A DNA stretch of 64,000 nt. It comes from Lentisalinibacter sp964427415. Lineage in GTDB: Bacteria; Pseudomonadota; Gammaproteobacteria; Steroidobacterales; Woeseiaceae. Each line of letters starts with the position of its first letter. Within the stretch, counting starts at the first letter, position 1. The notes beneath the pieces are model-generated. The model ran no database searches and was not told where the DNA came from. It saw nothing but the letters and a program-made list of their open reading frames with translations. Made by a program: the position numbers and the translations under genes. The stretch is taken from assembly GCA_964427415.1 (NCBI GenBank), contig CAYRUH010000013.1, positions 1-64,000 on the forward strand, read 5' to 3'. Shown one piece after another: positions 9,565 through 23,334 of the stretch.

Positions 9565-10575
9565 ATGAACGGTGAAATCTGGCTGACCGGCATCACGACC
9601 ACCGGCACGCCTCACATCGGCAATTACGTCGGCGCCATCCGCCCCGGCGTGGCCGCCAGCCGTGAGGCGGAGAAGCGCAATTTCTACTTCCTCGCGGATC
9701 TGCATGCGCTGGTGAAGAACCAGAAACCGGACGAGATCCAGCGCTCGACGCTGGAGATCGCCGCCTCCTGGCTCGCGCTCGGCCTGGATACCGGGAATGC
9801 CATGTTCTACCGTCAGTCGGACATCCCCGAGATTCCCGAACTCACCTGGGTGCTGTCCAGCATGACGGCAAAGGGGCTCATGAACCGCGCGCACGCCTAC
9901 AAGGCGGCGGTCGCCGCCAACGAGGAGGCGGGCAATAAGGACCCCGACAAGGGCATCACCATGGCCCTGTTTTCCTATCCGGTGCTGATGGCCGCCGACA
10001 TACTGCTGTTCAAGGCGCACAAGGTGCCGGTGGGGCGGGACCAGAAGCAGCACGTGGAAATGGCCCGGGACATCGCGGGGCGCTTCAACCATCACTACGG
10101 CGAACTGTTCACCCTGCCGGAGCCGGTCATCGACAACGACACGGCGGTGCTCTCCGGGCTGGACGGGCGCAAGATGTCGAAAAGCTACGGCAACACCATC
10201 CCGCTGTTCCTGCCGGAGAACAAGCTCAGAAAGCTGATCATGAAGATCAAGACCGATTCGCTGGAGCCCGGCGAGCCGAAGGACACCGAGGGCTCTACGC
10301 TGTTCGACATCTATCGGGCGTTCGCGACGCCGGCCGAGACGGCAGACGTCGCGCGCCGCTATGCCGAGGGCATCGCCTGGGGCGAGATGAAGCAGCTCCT
10401 GTTCGAGTACATCAACGACCGCCTTGGCGCGGCCCGTGAGGAATACGACCGGCTCATCGCCGACCCGGGACACGTGGAATCCCTGCTGGTCGCCGGCGCC
10501 GAGCGCGCCCGCGCCCTGAGCGCGCCCTTCATGGCCGATATCCGTGAGGCGGTGGGTATCCGACCGCTGGGGTAG
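9565..10575 (+). CDS. trpS: Tryptophanyl-tRNA synthetase
   Basis: Class I aminoacyl-tRNA synthetase charging tRNA-Trp. The 336-aa length matches the family. The HIGH-type motif is TPHIGN at residues 15-20 and KMSKS is at 203-207. The chosen ATG follows GGGGAA by 7 nt; an upstream GTG at 9517 is in frame but lacks the family N-terminus. It starts 66 nt after the GGT-family gene and may be cotranscribed with it. Confidence 0.97.
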   Translation: MNGEIWLTGITTTGTPHIGNYVGAIRPGVAASREAEKRNFYFLADLHALVKNQKPDEIQRSTLEIAASWLALGLDTGNAMFYRQSDIPEIPELTWVLSSMTAKGLMNRAHAYKAAVAANEEAGNKDPDKGITMALFSYPVLMAADILLFKAHKVPVGRDQKQHVEMARDIAGRFNHHYGELFTLPEPVIDNDTAVLSGLDGRKMSKSYGNTIPLFLPENKLRKLIMKIKTDSLEPGEPKDTEGSTLFDIYRAFATPAETADVARRYAEGIAWGEMKQLLFEYINDRLGAAREEYDRLIADPGHVESLLVAGAERARALSAPFMADIREAVGIRPLG

Positions 10576-10584
10576 CCGCCGGCG

Positions 10585-10956
10585 ATGCGCGGCCCACTCA
10601 CCTCACTGTTGCTCCTGCTGCTGCTCGCAGCCTGTTCCCCTGGGTCGCAAGGCGACGGCGCGGACGACGGCGCGAAGGTCGGTGCCATCGCGGATCGCTG
10701 CGCGGGTCTCGCCGACCCGTTGGAGCGCTTCATCTGCGCCGATGCGGATCTGCATGCGATGGACGCGGACCTAACGCGCCTGTACCAGCGGGCGCTGGCC
10801 AGGGCGGATCACACCGCGAAGGCATCCCTGCGCAACGACCACGCCGCCTGGGAGCGCGGCCTCCGCAACTGTCTCGAGCTGCCGGAGGCGGAGCGCCGCG
10901 ACTGCCTGGACGAGCGCTACAACGCGCGCCTGGTAGACCTCGCACCCCGCCCGTAG
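10585..10956 (+). CDS. LprI-like (DUF1311) lipoprotein
   Basis: A 123-aa secreted lipoprotein: hydrophobic N-terminus (SLLLLLLLAAC, Cys17 as lipid attachment site), a short Gly/Asp linker, then the Cys-rich LprI/DUF1311 module with the pattern RCAG, FICADADLHAMD, LYQRAL, WERGLRNC and CLDERYNARL. Some LprI-family proteins inhibit lysozyme; whether this one does is unknown. It begins 9 nt after trpS. Its TAG stop codon lies inside the GTAG head of a REP-like palindrome. Confidence 0.85.
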   Translation: MRGPLTSLLLLLLLAACSPGSQGDGADDGAKVGAIADRCAGLADPLERFICADADLHAMDADLTRLYQRALARADHTAKASLRNDHAAWERGLRNCLELPEAERRDCLDERYNARLVDLAPRP

Positions 10957-10975
10957 GAGGGGCTTCAGCCCCGAC
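10953..10975 (+). repeat. REP-like element overlapping the LprI-like stop codon
   Basis: GTAGGAGGGGCTTCAGCCCC followed by GAC has the GTAG head and a GGGGCT/AGCCCC hairpin. Its TAG is the stop codon of the preceding gene. A copy in opposite orientation lies 200 bp downstream (11174-11196), so the two form an inverted pair. Confidence 0.6.
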
Positions 10976-11173
10976 CTGCCTCTTACCGGGCGATATCACC
11001 TTCTCTTTACGCTGGCACGTCATCGGTCGGACACGGGTCGCGGGGACGCTTACTCGAACGTCCTGTCCTCGCTCGCTTCGGCCGGGCCTCCTTCCCGCCG
11101 TCATGGCTCCAGTTGGCCCGGATGCCCCCGTTGGGCGGCCATAAGAGAAGGGGAATCGTGGGAGGGGGGCGAA

Positions 11174-11196
11174 ATCGGGCCTGAAGGCCCTGCCAC
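11174..11196 (-). repeat. REP-like element, inverted partner
   Basis: On the minus strand this reads GTGGCAGGGCCTTCAGGCCC followed by GATT, matching the copy at 531-555. The similarity extends to about 11120, where GGATGCCCCC and GGGCGGCCA resemble 498-520. It lies just downstream of the uvrA stop codon. The remaining sequence between 10976 and 11173 shows no gene. Confidence 0.6.
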
Positions 11197-11204
11197 ACCG
11201 CCGG

Positions 11205-14048
<2,844 letters not shown>

Positions 14049-14080
14049 GGGAGCCGGCGGTGAGCGGGGATCAACCTGTT

Positions 14081-14110
14081 AATATACGCCGCCTGCTTCC
14101 CGCCGCGCAA
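14081..14110 (-). promoter_or_regulatory. Candidate sigma-70 promoter for uvrA
   Basis: On the minus strand: -35 TTGCGC (14110-14105), 18-bp spacer, -10 TATATT (14086-14081), giving a leader of about 25-30 nt before the ATG at 14048. The -35 overlaps a small hairpin, CCGCGC-AAAA-GCGCGG (14103-14118). Confidence 0.45.
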
Positions 14111-14156
14111 AAGCGCGGCAGCACGGCGGACTCGCGGCGACAGCACAGGACCGGAC

Positions 14157-15365
14157 ATGCCAGACCAAAAGATCACCCCGCCCGACGGGCAGCGTAAACG
14201 CATCTCGCTCGAGCCGGGGGAGGGCCGGATCATCGGCATGGTCAGCGGCATGGCCATGCTGCGCATGCTCGGCCTGTTCCTGCTGCTGCCGGTGCTCGCC
14301 CTGTGGGCCTCCGGCCTGGAGGGCGCCACACCCATGCTCGTGGGTCTGGCCGTGGGCGGCTACGGAATCACCCAGGCCGTGCTGCAGGTGCCGTTCGGTA
14401 CGCTGTCCGACCGCATCGGCCGCGTGCCGGTCATCGTGCTCGGGCTGACCGTCTTCGCCCTGGGCAGCTTTGTCGCGGCCATGAGCCACCACATCCTGGG
14501 CGTGATCGCCGGACGTCTGCTGCAGGGGGCGGGCGCTATCTCGGCCACGCTGACGGCGCTGCTGGCCGACCATACCCGGGAAGAGATCCGCACCCGTGCC
14601 ACTGCCATCCTCGGCATCTCCATCGGCAGCTCGTTCCTGATCGCGCTGGTGCTCGGTCCCCTGGTGGCCAGCGTGACCGGCGTGCGCGGCCTGTTCTGGC
14701 TCGCCGGCATCATGGCCCTGACCGCGCTCGCGCTCGCGACGGTGCTGCCCCGGGCGAAACCCGGCATACGGCACGAAAGCGCACGACGGCTGACCGGGCG
14801 CCTGACCCCCGGCGTCGCCGCCATTGATGCCTCGATCTTCCTGCTGCACATGATGCTTACCGCGAGCTTCGTGGCGGCGCCGTTCCTGTTGCGAGACGCG
14901 CTCGGCGTGCCCATGGAGACCCAGTGGCGGACCTATTTCGCCGCGCTGGTGCTGTCTCTGCTGGCCACGGTGCCACTGGTTTTGCTCGGCGAGAAAGGCC
15001 GCGGCAACTGGATCTTCGTCCTCTCCATAGGCCTGCTGGCCATCGGTCAGGGCTTGCTGTGGCAGGCGACGGACGGCTGGATTATGGCCCTGGCAGGACT
15101 GGCGATCTTTTTCGCCGGGTTCAATTACCTCGAGGCGCGGCTGCCGGCCCGCCTGTCGATGGTCACTGGCCCGAACGGCCGCGGCGGCGCACTGGGCCTG
15201 TTCTACACCTCCCAGTTCCTCGGCGCGTTCGTCGGCGGCGTGGTCGGCGGATGGCTGATGGGCGTAACCGACTATAGCAGCGTTTTCGTCGTGCTCGGCA
15301 TCGTCGGCATCGCCTGGCTGCTGGTGACAATCGGCCTTGTTTTCGGGCGTAATCCCGCATTATAG
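14157..15365 (+). CDS. MFS transporter (YajR-like), 12 TM
   Basis: Inner-membrane major facilitator transporter, 402 aa. The family loop motif between TM2 and TM3 is present (FGTLSDRIGRVPVIV), and hydrophobic segments run through the whole chain from about residue 25. It lacks the C-terminal soluble domain of E. coli YajR. The position between uvrA and ssb is conserved in pseudomonads, which suggests old linkage rather than a shared function. The substrate is unknown; drug/proton antiport is the usual guess for this subgroup. Confidence 0.88.
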   Translation: MPDQKITPPDGQRKRISLEPGEGRIIGMVSGMAMLRMLGLFLLLPVLALWASGLEGATPMLVGLAVGGYGITQAVLQVPFGTLSDRIGRVPVIVLGLTVFALGSFVAAMSHHILGVIAGRLLQGAGAISATLTALLADHTREEIRTRATAILGISIGSSFLIALVLGPLVASVTGVRGLFWLAGIMALTALALATVLPRAKPGIRHESARRLTGRLTPGVAAIDASIFLLHMMLTASFVAAPFLLRDALGVPMETQWRTYFAALVLSLLATVPLVLLGEKGRGNWIFVLSIGLLAIGQGLLWQATDGWIMALAGLAIFFAGFNYLEARLPARLSMVTGPNGRGGALGLFYTSQFLGAFVGGVVGGWLMGVTDYSSVFVVLGIVGIAWLLVTIGLVFGRNPAL

Positions 15366-15368
15366 CGG

Positions 15369-15397
15369 TGGGCATTTGGCGACCCAGCGCCTACAAT
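15369..15397 (+). promoter_or_regulatory. Candidate sigma-70 promoter for ssb
   Basis: -35 TGGGCA (15369-15374), 17-bp spacer, -10 TACAAT (15392-15397). It begins just after the MFS stop codon and lies 72 nt before the ssb ATG. Confidence 0.45.
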
Positions 15398-15411
15398 AGC
15401 TCACCCTCAAC

Positions 15412-15435
15412 GGCGACGAGCGAGCACTCGTCGCC
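15412..15435 (+). promoter_or_regulatory. Perfect 9-bp hairpin in the predicted ssb leader
   Basis: GGCGACGAG (15412-15420), six-base loop, CTCGTCGCC (15427-15435). It would form in the 5' untranslated RNA about 33 nt before the ssb start, or act as a dyad operator in DNA. There is no T-run after it, so it is not a clear terminator. Confidence 0.4.
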
Positions 15436-15468
15436 CCGGCATCCAACCAAGAAGAGCAGGGGACCCTG

Positions 15469-15918
15469 ATGGCCCGCGGAATCAACAAAGTCATACTGGT
15501 CGGCAATCTCGGCCAGGATCCGGACACGCGCTACATGCCGAGCGGCGGCGCAGTCACGAACCTTCGCATCGCGACCAGCGAGCAGTGGAAGGATAAGCAG
15601 ACGGGCGAGCAGAAGGAGCGCACGGAGTGGCACAACGTGGCCATGTTCGGGCGCCTCGCCGAGATCGCCGCCGAATATCTGCGCAAGGGCTCCCAGGTCT
15701 ACATCGAGGGCAAGTTGCGCACGCGAAAGTGGCAGGACAAGCAGGGCAACGACCGCTGGACCACCGAGGTCATCGCCGACGAGATGCAGATGATGGGCGG
15801 CCGCGGCGGTGGCGGTGGCGGCGCGGCACCGATGTCGTCCCAGGACTCCGGCCGGTCCGGCGGGAACTATCCGGATTCGGGCGGCGGCGAGGAGTTCGAC
15901 GACGATATCCCGTTCTGA
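15469..15918 (+). CDS. ssb: Single-stranded DNA-binding protein
   Basis: Homotetrameric OB-fold protein coating ssDNA in replication, repair and recombination. It is 149 aa. The OB fold covers residues 1-110 (starting ARGINKVILVGNLG), followed by a short flexible Gly/Ser-rich linker. The acidic tip DDDIPF that recruits partner proteins is intact at the C-terminus. A good ribosome site (AGGGGA) precedes the ATG. Confidence 0.98.
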   Translation: MARGINKVILVGNLGQDPDTRYMPSGGAVTNLRIATSEQWKDKQTGEQKERTEWHNVAMFGRLAEIAAEYLRKGSQVYIEGKLRTRKWQDKQGNDRWTTEVIADEMQMMGGRGGGGGGAAPMSSQDSGRSGGNYPDSGGGEEFDDDIPF

Positions 15919-15950
15919 GTCCCGTCGCGGCACGCTGAAGCCGACCTGAC

Positions 15951-15969
15951 AGGGCCCCGCGGGGGCCCT
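15951..15969 (+). terminator. Hairpin after ssb
   Basis: AGGGCCCC (15951-15958), three-base loop, GGGGCCCT (15962-15969), 33 nt after the ssb stop. The stem is perfect but the following sequence is not T-rich, so it may terminate weakly or only protect the 3' end. Confidence 0.5.
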
Positions 15970-16132
15970 CGCACTCTGTGAGCCCGGTCGCGGCAGCGCG
16001 GCGCGGGCTCTGCTATGTTGCCGGGCTGCCCAGCGGTGGGATGGATGACCTGCCGATGGGCGGCAATGGATGGCAATGGACGGCAGCCGATTAATAGACC
16101 GATTGATGAGTTAGGGAAAGAAGGAACCGGAA

Positions 16133-17845
16133 ATGGGAGCCTACAAGGAGCCGCACGGCGGCGAACTGATAGAACTGTACCTGGACGAGGCGGCGGCGGC
16201 CGAGGAGAAGAAGCGCGCCCGCGACATGGCGTCCTGGGACCTGACGCCGCGCCAGCTTTGCGACCTCGAGTTGCTGCTGAACGGCGGCTTCTCCCCCCTG
16301 ACGGGTTTCCTGGAGCGGGCGGATTACGCGGGCGTCGTTAGGGAAATGCGCCTCGCCTCGGGCGTCCTCTGGCCCATGCCGGTCACCCTTGACGTGAGCG
16401 AGGAGTTCGCCGTGGCCGTGGCCGAGGGCGACGAGATCGCGCTGCGCGATCAGGAAGGCGTGCTCGTCGCGACGATGACGGTGAGCAGCCGCTGGACGCC
16501 GGACAAGGAGTCCGAGGCGCTGCAGGTGTTCGGCAGCACCGACGAGCTGCACCCCGCCGTGGATTACCTGATGAACAGGGCCGGGCCGGTCTATCTCGGC
16601 GGGGCGCTGCGCGGCGTCGAGGCGCCGACCCACTACGACTTCCGCCACCTGCGCGATACCCCGCGGGAGATGCGCGAGCGCTTCCGCAAGCTCGGCTGGC
16701 GCAAGGTGGTGGCCTTCCAGACGCGCAACCCCATGCACCGGGCGCACCAGGAACTCACCTTCCGGGCTGCGCGCGAGGTGGAGGCCAATCTGCTCATCCA
16801 CCCGGTCGTCGGCATGACAAAGCCCGGCGATGTGGATCACTACACCCGCGTGCGCTGCTACGAGCATGTGCTGGGCCAGTATCCGGATCAGACCACCTCG
16901 CTCAGCCTGCTGCCGCTGGCCATGCGCATGGGCGGGCCGCGCGAGGCGCTGTGGCACGCCATCATCCGCAAGAACTACGGCTGCACCCACTTCATCGTCG
17001 GCCGTGACCACGCCGGCCCGGGCAAGGACAGCCAGGGTAACGACTTCTACGGTCCTTACGACGCGCAGACCCTGTTCCGCGAGCATGAGCAGGAACTCGG
17101 CATCTCCATGGTGCCGTTCCGCCTCATGGTGTACGCGGAGAACCGGGCCCAATACATGCCGCTGGACGAGACCACCGACCAGGACAACGTGCTGAACATC
17201 TCAGGCACCGAACTGCGCCGCCGGCTGCAGGAAGGGCTGGAGATACCGGACTGGTTCTCCTTCCCGGAGGTGGTGTCAGAGCTCCGCCGCACCCACCCGC
17301 CCCGGCACCGGCAGGGCTTCACGGTGTTCATGACCGGGCTCTCCGGCTCGGGCAAGTCCACCATCGCCAACGCGCTCATGGTGAAGCTGCTGGAGGCCGG
17401 CGGTCGGCCGGTGACGCTGCTCGACGGCGACATCGTGCGCAAGAACCTCTCCAGCGAGCTCGGCTTCTCGAAGGAGCACCGGGATCTGAATATCCTGCGC
17501 ATCGGCTACGTGGCCAGCGAGATCACCAAGAACGGCGGCATCGCCATCTGCGCGCCGATCGCGCCGTATACCCGCACCCGTCGGGAGGTGCGCCAGCTGA
17601 TCGAGCCGCTCGGCGGTTTTGTGGAAGTGCACGTCGCCACGCCGCTGGAGGTCTGCGAGGAGCGGGATCGCAAGGGCCTCTACGCCAAGGCCCGGGCGGG
17701 AATCATCAAGGAGTTCACCGGCATCAGCGACCCCTACGAGGAGCCGGAGGCGCCGGAGATCCGCATCGACACACAGGAGATGACGCCGGATCTGGCGGCC
17801 CACCGCATCCTGGTGGTCCTCGAAAGTCTCGGTTTCCTGCGCTAG
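16133..17845 (+). CDS. sat-cysC: Bifunctional sulfate adenylyltransferase / adenylylsulfate kinase
   Basis: Fusion of a homomeric ATP sulfurylase (about residues 1-390) with APS kinase (about 395-570). The sulfurylase part has QTRNPMHRAH at 196-205 and GRDHAGPGKD; the kinase part has the P-loop GLSGSGKST at 402-410, then DGDIVRKNL and FVEVHVATPLEVCEERD. Together they could turn sulfate into PAPS. Sat-type enzymes also run in reverse (APS to sulfate and ATP) in sulfur oxidisers, but the fused kinase favours PAPS synthesis or use of APS for sulfation. AGAAGGAA precedes the ATG. No cysD, cysN, cysH or apr genes are nearby. Confidence 0.95.
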   Translation: MGAYKEPHGGELIELYLDEAAAAEEKKRARDMASWDLTPRQLCDLELLLNGGFSPLTGFLERADYAGVVREMRLASGVLWPMPVTLDVSEEFAVAVAEGDEIALRDQEGVLVATMTVSSRWTPDKESEALQVFGSTDELHPAVDYLMNRAGPVYLGGALRGVEAPTHYDFRHLRDTPREMRERFRKLGWRKVVAFQTRNPMHRAHQELTFRAAREVEANLLIHPVVGMTKPGDVDHYTRVRCYEHVLGQYPDQTTSLSLLPLAMRMGGPREALWHAIIRKNYGCTHFIVGRDHAGPGKDSQGNDFYGPYDAQTLFREHEQELGISMVPFRLMVYAENRAQYMPLDETTDQDNVLNISGTELRRRLQEGLEIPDWFSFPEVVSELRRTHPPRHRQGFTVFMTGLSGSGKSTIANALMVKLLEAGGRPVTLLDGDIVRKNLSSELGFSKEHRDLNILRIGYVASEITKNGGIAICAPIAPYTRTRREVRQLIEPLGGFVEVHVATPLEVCEERDRKGLYAKARAGIIKEFTGISDPYEEPEAPEIRIDTQEMTPDLAAHRILVVLESLGFLR

Positions 17846-17848
17846 CAT
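17820..17848 (+). promoter_or_regulatory. Candidate promoter for miaB inside the 3' end of sat-cysC
   Basis: -35 TCGAAA (17820-17825), 17-bp spacer, -10 TAGCAT (17843-17848); the -10 contains the sat-cysC stop codon. It ends 7 nt before the miaB ATG, so the transcript would start at the start codon. Confidence 0.4.
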
Positions 17849-17855
17849 TCATGCC

Positions 17856-19205
<1,350 letters not shown>

Positions 19206-19273
19206 CTTCCCCTCGTCATTAGGAGGGGTTAGTCTAGAAAAACAGCAACTCGAACCGGGAGTCTCGTCTTCTC

Positions 19274-20278
<1,005 letters not shown>

Positions 20279-20299
20279 TAACGCAACGAGCCCCTGATC

Positions 20300-20797
20300 G
20301 TGTCTCTTGCGCTGGTCAGGCAGCTGGCTCTCGACGGCGGGCGTGGAAAAGCCAGCGACAGTGCGGCCGCCATCCCGGACCGGGATGCCCTCGTGCGCTG
20401 GGCCGAGGCGGCGCTCCGCCGGGCGGGCATCGATGCCGGCCGGCGGGAGCTGACGGTGCGCATCGTCGGCGAGGCCGAGGGCCGGGAGCTGAACGCGGGC
20501 TGGCGCGGCAAGGACCGCCCGACCAACGTGCTGGCATTCCCCGGCGGCGAACCAGGTCTGACCGGCGACGCGGACCATCCGCTGGGGGATCTCGTGGTCT
20601 GTGCACCGGTGGTGGCGCGGGAGTCCGCCGAGCAGGGTAAGACGGCGGAGAGCCACTGGTGTCACATGATCGTCCACGGCACGCTGCATCTCGTGGGCTA
20701 TGACCACCAGACGCCGGACGAGGCCGCCCGCATGGAAGGCCTCGAACGGGAGATTCTCGCGGAACTGGGCCATCCGGACCCTTATCGGGAAGATTGA
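20300..20797 (+). CDS. ybeY: Endoribonuclease YbeY
   Basis: Single-strand-specific, zinc-dependent endoribonuclease involved in 16S rRNA 3'-end maturation and 70S quality control. It is 165 aa. The metal-binding motif H-x3-H-x5-H is present in VHGTLHLVGYDH, and the conserved NVLAFP precedes it. The start is GTG at 20300, 21 nt after ybeZ. Confidence 0.95.
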   Translation: MSLALVRQLALDGGRGKASDSAAAIPDRDALVRWAEAALRRAGIDAGRRELTVRIVGEAEGRELNAGWRGKDRPTNVLAFPGGEPGLTGDADHPLGDLVVCAPVVARESAEQGKTAESHWCHMIVHGTLHLVGYDHQTPDEAARMEGLEREILAELGHPDPYRED

Positions 20798-20858
20798 AAA
20801 TCATGGACACTGGTACAATCGCCAGCCCGGCGCGATTTGCGCCGCCTCTATCGGCATC

Positions 20859-21734
20859 ATGACGGAAGACAAACCTCCCAGTAGCAACGGCTCCGAGCCG
20901 CCCGGTTTGTTCAGTCGCCTGCTGAAGGCGCTGCGGGGCGAGCCCAGGGGCCGTGAAGAGATCCTGAACATCATCAAGGACGCCCAGGCGGGGGAGATCT
21001 TCGACCCCGAGGAGCAGGCCATGCTCGAGGGCGTGCTGGAAGTCTCCGCTACCCAGGTCCGGGACGTGATGATACCCCGCTCCCAGATGGTGGTCCTCGA
21101 GAAGGACCAGCCCGTGGAGAAGATGCTGACGACCATCATCGACTCCGGGCATTCCCGCTTCCCCGTCATCGGCGAGGACCGGGACGAGGTGCTCGGGATT
21201 CTGCTTGCCAAGGACCTGTTGCGTTTCGTGGGCCAGGCCGAGTATTCCAGCGAAGACATCGTCCGCTGGCTGCGGCCGGCCGTGTTCATCCCGGAGGCGA
21301 AGCGTCTGAATACCCTGCTGAAGGAGTTCCGCGCGAGCCACAACCACATGGCCATCGTGGTGGACGAATACGGCGGCGTGTCGGGGCTCGCCACCATCGA
21401 GGACGTGCTGGAGGAGATCGTCGGCGAGATCGACGACGAGCACGATCCGGAGGAGATGCCCTATATCCAGGAGGCGGGCGAGACGGGCGGTCGCCCGGTG
21501 TACGCGGTGCGGGCGCTGACCCGCATCGAGGACTTCAACGAGCACTTCGATACTGACTTCAGCGACGACGACTACGATACCGTGGGCGGCCTCGTCATGC
21601 ACGAACTCGGACACCTGCCGCGTCGCTCGGAAGCCGTCGAGTATGGCGGTTACCGTTTCACGGTGACCCGGGCGGACCGGCGGCGCATCGATCTGCTGGA
21701 TGTGTCGCCGCTCGAAGAGGCCAAGGGCGAGTAG
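20859..21734 (+). CDS. ybeX: CBS-domain protein of the CorC/HlyC family (YbeX)
   Basis: Cytoplasmic protein with a paired CBS domain (about residues 65-190: VRDVMIPRSQMVVLE, FPVIGEDRDEVLGILLAKDLL, VVDEYGGVSGLATIEDVLEEIVGEI) and a C-terminal CorC_HlyC domain (about 205-285). YbeX/CorC is linked to Mg/Co handling and, in E. coli, to ribosome metabolism. It is 291 aa, matching the family. The start is ATG at 20859 rather than the longer frame, since MTEDKPPSSN is the usual family beginning. Confidence 0.94.
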   Translation: MTEDKPPSSNGSEPPGLFSRLLKALRGEPRGREEILNIIKDAQAGEIFDPEEQAMLEGVLEVSATQVRDVMIPRSQMVVLEKDQPVEKMLTTIIDSGHSRFPVIGEDRDEVLGILLAKDLLRFVGQAEYSSEDIVRWLRPAVFIPEAKRLNTLLKEFRASHNHMAIVVDEYGGVSGLATIEDVLEEIVGEIDDEHDPEEMPYIQEAGETGGRPVYAVRALTRIEDFNEHFDTDFSDDDYDTVGGLVMHELGHLPRRSEAVEYGGYRFTVTRADRRRIDLLDVSPLEEAKGE

Positions 21735-21768
21735 CCCCGCCCGGGGTCCGTCCCGCACGTCATCCGGC

Positions 21769-23262
21769 ATGCGAGAGGCTCTGCAAGCGGCGTCCGGCTA
21801 TCCGCGACTCCTGAGCCTCGCGGCGGGAGTCACGCTGCCGCTGGCCTTCGCGCCGTTCGGCTGGTGGTGGTACGCGCCGCTGGTCGTCGCCGCCGGTGCC
21901 TCGCTGTGGCTCGGCCGCAGGCCGCGCCGGGCGGCAGCCGCCGGCTTCGCCTTCGGCGTCGGCGCATTCCTCTCCGGCACTTACTGGCTGTACATCTCCA
22001 TTACCATCTTCGGCGGCGCGCCGGCGGCGCTGTCTATCTTCCTCATGCTGGGGCTGGTGCTGATCATGGCGGTGTACTACGCGGGCACCGCCTGGACCGT
22101 CGCCCGCTTGACCGTCCGCGACAGCCGCCACGTGCTGTGGGTGCTGCCGGCGGCCTGGGTGGCGATGGAGTGGCTGCGGGGTTGGCTGCTGAGCGGATTC
22201 CCCTGGCTGTCACTGGGCTACAGCCAGACGGATGGTCCCCTGGCCGGCTTCGTTCCCCTGGGTGGTGTATACGGTGCGAGCTTTGCCGTGGCCGTTCTGG
22301 CGGCGGCGCTGATCGTGCTGGTACGCGAGCCTCGCTGGCGGGTGTCGGTGGCGGCGCTCATCGTTGCCGTGCCCGCCGCCGGCGCCGGACTCGCCCGCAT
22401 CGAGTGGACGGCGGCCGACGGCGAGCCGTTGCGCGCCTCTCTGGTGCAGGGGGCGATCACCCAGGACCGCAAGTGGCTGCCGGAAGAGCGGGCGCCCACG
22501 CTCGCCCTCTACCGCCGTCTGACGCTGGCCGAGGCGGATGCGGACATCGTCGTCTGGCCCGAGGTGGCGGTGCCCGCCGAGACCAGCCAGGTGGCAGGCT
22601 ATCTCGCTGCCATGGACCGGGTCATGGAGGCCCGTGATGCCACGTTGCTACTCGGCATCATGGACTACGACGAGGATCTTGGCGGCTACAGCAACAGCGT
22701 ACTGGTACTGGGGCCCGGCGAGGGTATCTACCGCAAGCGGCACCTGGTGCCTTTCGGCGAATACTTCCCGGTGCCCGATTTCATCCGCGAGTGGATGCGC
22801 CTGATGAGCCTGCCCTACATGGATACGGCAGCCGGTCCCGAGCGCCCGGAATTGCTGCGGGCGGCGGGTGAGAAGGTGGCGCTGACGATCTGCTACGAGG
22901 ATGCCTTCGGCGCCCAGCAACTGTATGCGCTGCCCGCGGCGAAAATGCTCGTGAACGTAAGCAACGACGCCTGGTTCGGCGACTCGATCGCGCCCCACCA
23001 GCATCTGCAGATCGCGCGGCTGCGCAGCCTGGAGGCCGGCCGCTGGCAGCTGCGTGCCACCAACACCGGCATCACCGCATTCATCGACCCCCGCGGCCGC
23101 ATCTACTCACGCTCGCCCCAGTTCGAGACGGCAGTGCTGCGGGCGCAGGTGCAGCCCCGCACCGGGCTCACCCCCTTTGCCGCTGCCGGCAACTGGCCGG
23201 TGGTTGGCCTGTGCCTCGCGCTGCTCGCCGCCGCGTCACTGCCCGCGCTGCGGCGCCGCTGA
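21769..23262 (+). CDS. lnt: Apolipoprotein N-acyltransferase
   Basis: Inner-membrane enzyme adding the third acyl chain to lipoproteins before Lol sorting; the window's own lipoproteins (adaptor, LptE, LprI-like) would be substrates. It is 497 aa. N-terminal TM segments (about 10-195) precede a periplasmic nitrilase-like domain with the catalytic triad visible as Glu in VVWPEVAVP, Lys in YRKRHLVPFGEYFP and Cys in TICYEDAFG. A last TM segment (VVGLCLALLAAASL) ends the protein. It follows ybeX by 34 nt. Confidence 0.97.
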   Translation: MREALQAASGYPRLLSLAAGVTLPLAFAPFGWWWYAPLVVAAGASLWLGRRPRRAAAAGFAFGVGAFLSGTYWLYISITIFGGAPAALSIFLMLGLVLIMAVYYAGTAWTVARLTVRDSRHVLWVLPAAWVAMEWLRGWLLSGFPWLSLGYSQTDGPLAGFVPLGGVYGASFAVAVLAAALIVLVREPRWRVSVAALIVAVPAAGAGLARIEWTAADGEPLRASLVQGAITQDRKWLPEERAPTLALYRRLTLAEADADIVVWPEVAVPAETSQVAGYLAAMDRVMEARDATLLLGIMDYDEDLGGYSNSVLVLGPGEGIYRKRHLVPFGEYFPVPDFIREWMRLMSLPYMDTAAGPERPELLRAAGEKVALTICYEDAFGAQQLYALPAAKMLVNVSNDAWFGDSIAPHQHLQIARLRSLEAGRWQLRATNTGITAFIDPRGRIYSRSPQFETAVLRAQVQPRTGLTPFAAAGNWPVVGLCLALLAAASLPALRRR

Positions 23263-23334
23263 CGGCGGTACCGGCGGCCGGGTGCCTCATGTATCCTTGC
23301 CGGTCCTGAACGGGTTGGCTGAAGACGGCAGACG

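Noticed and set aside
7723..10473. 916-codon open frame on the minus strand opposite the GGT-family gene and trpS
   Set aside because: Long antisense frames are common in GC-rich DNA with strong third-position bias. The translation is rich in His, Arg, Gly and Val without any motif, and the plus strand holds two well-recognised genes.
14076..14091. LexA (SOS) box upstream of uvrA
   Set aside because: CTGT is followed after 8 bp by GCCG, not ACAG. Only half of the dyad is present.
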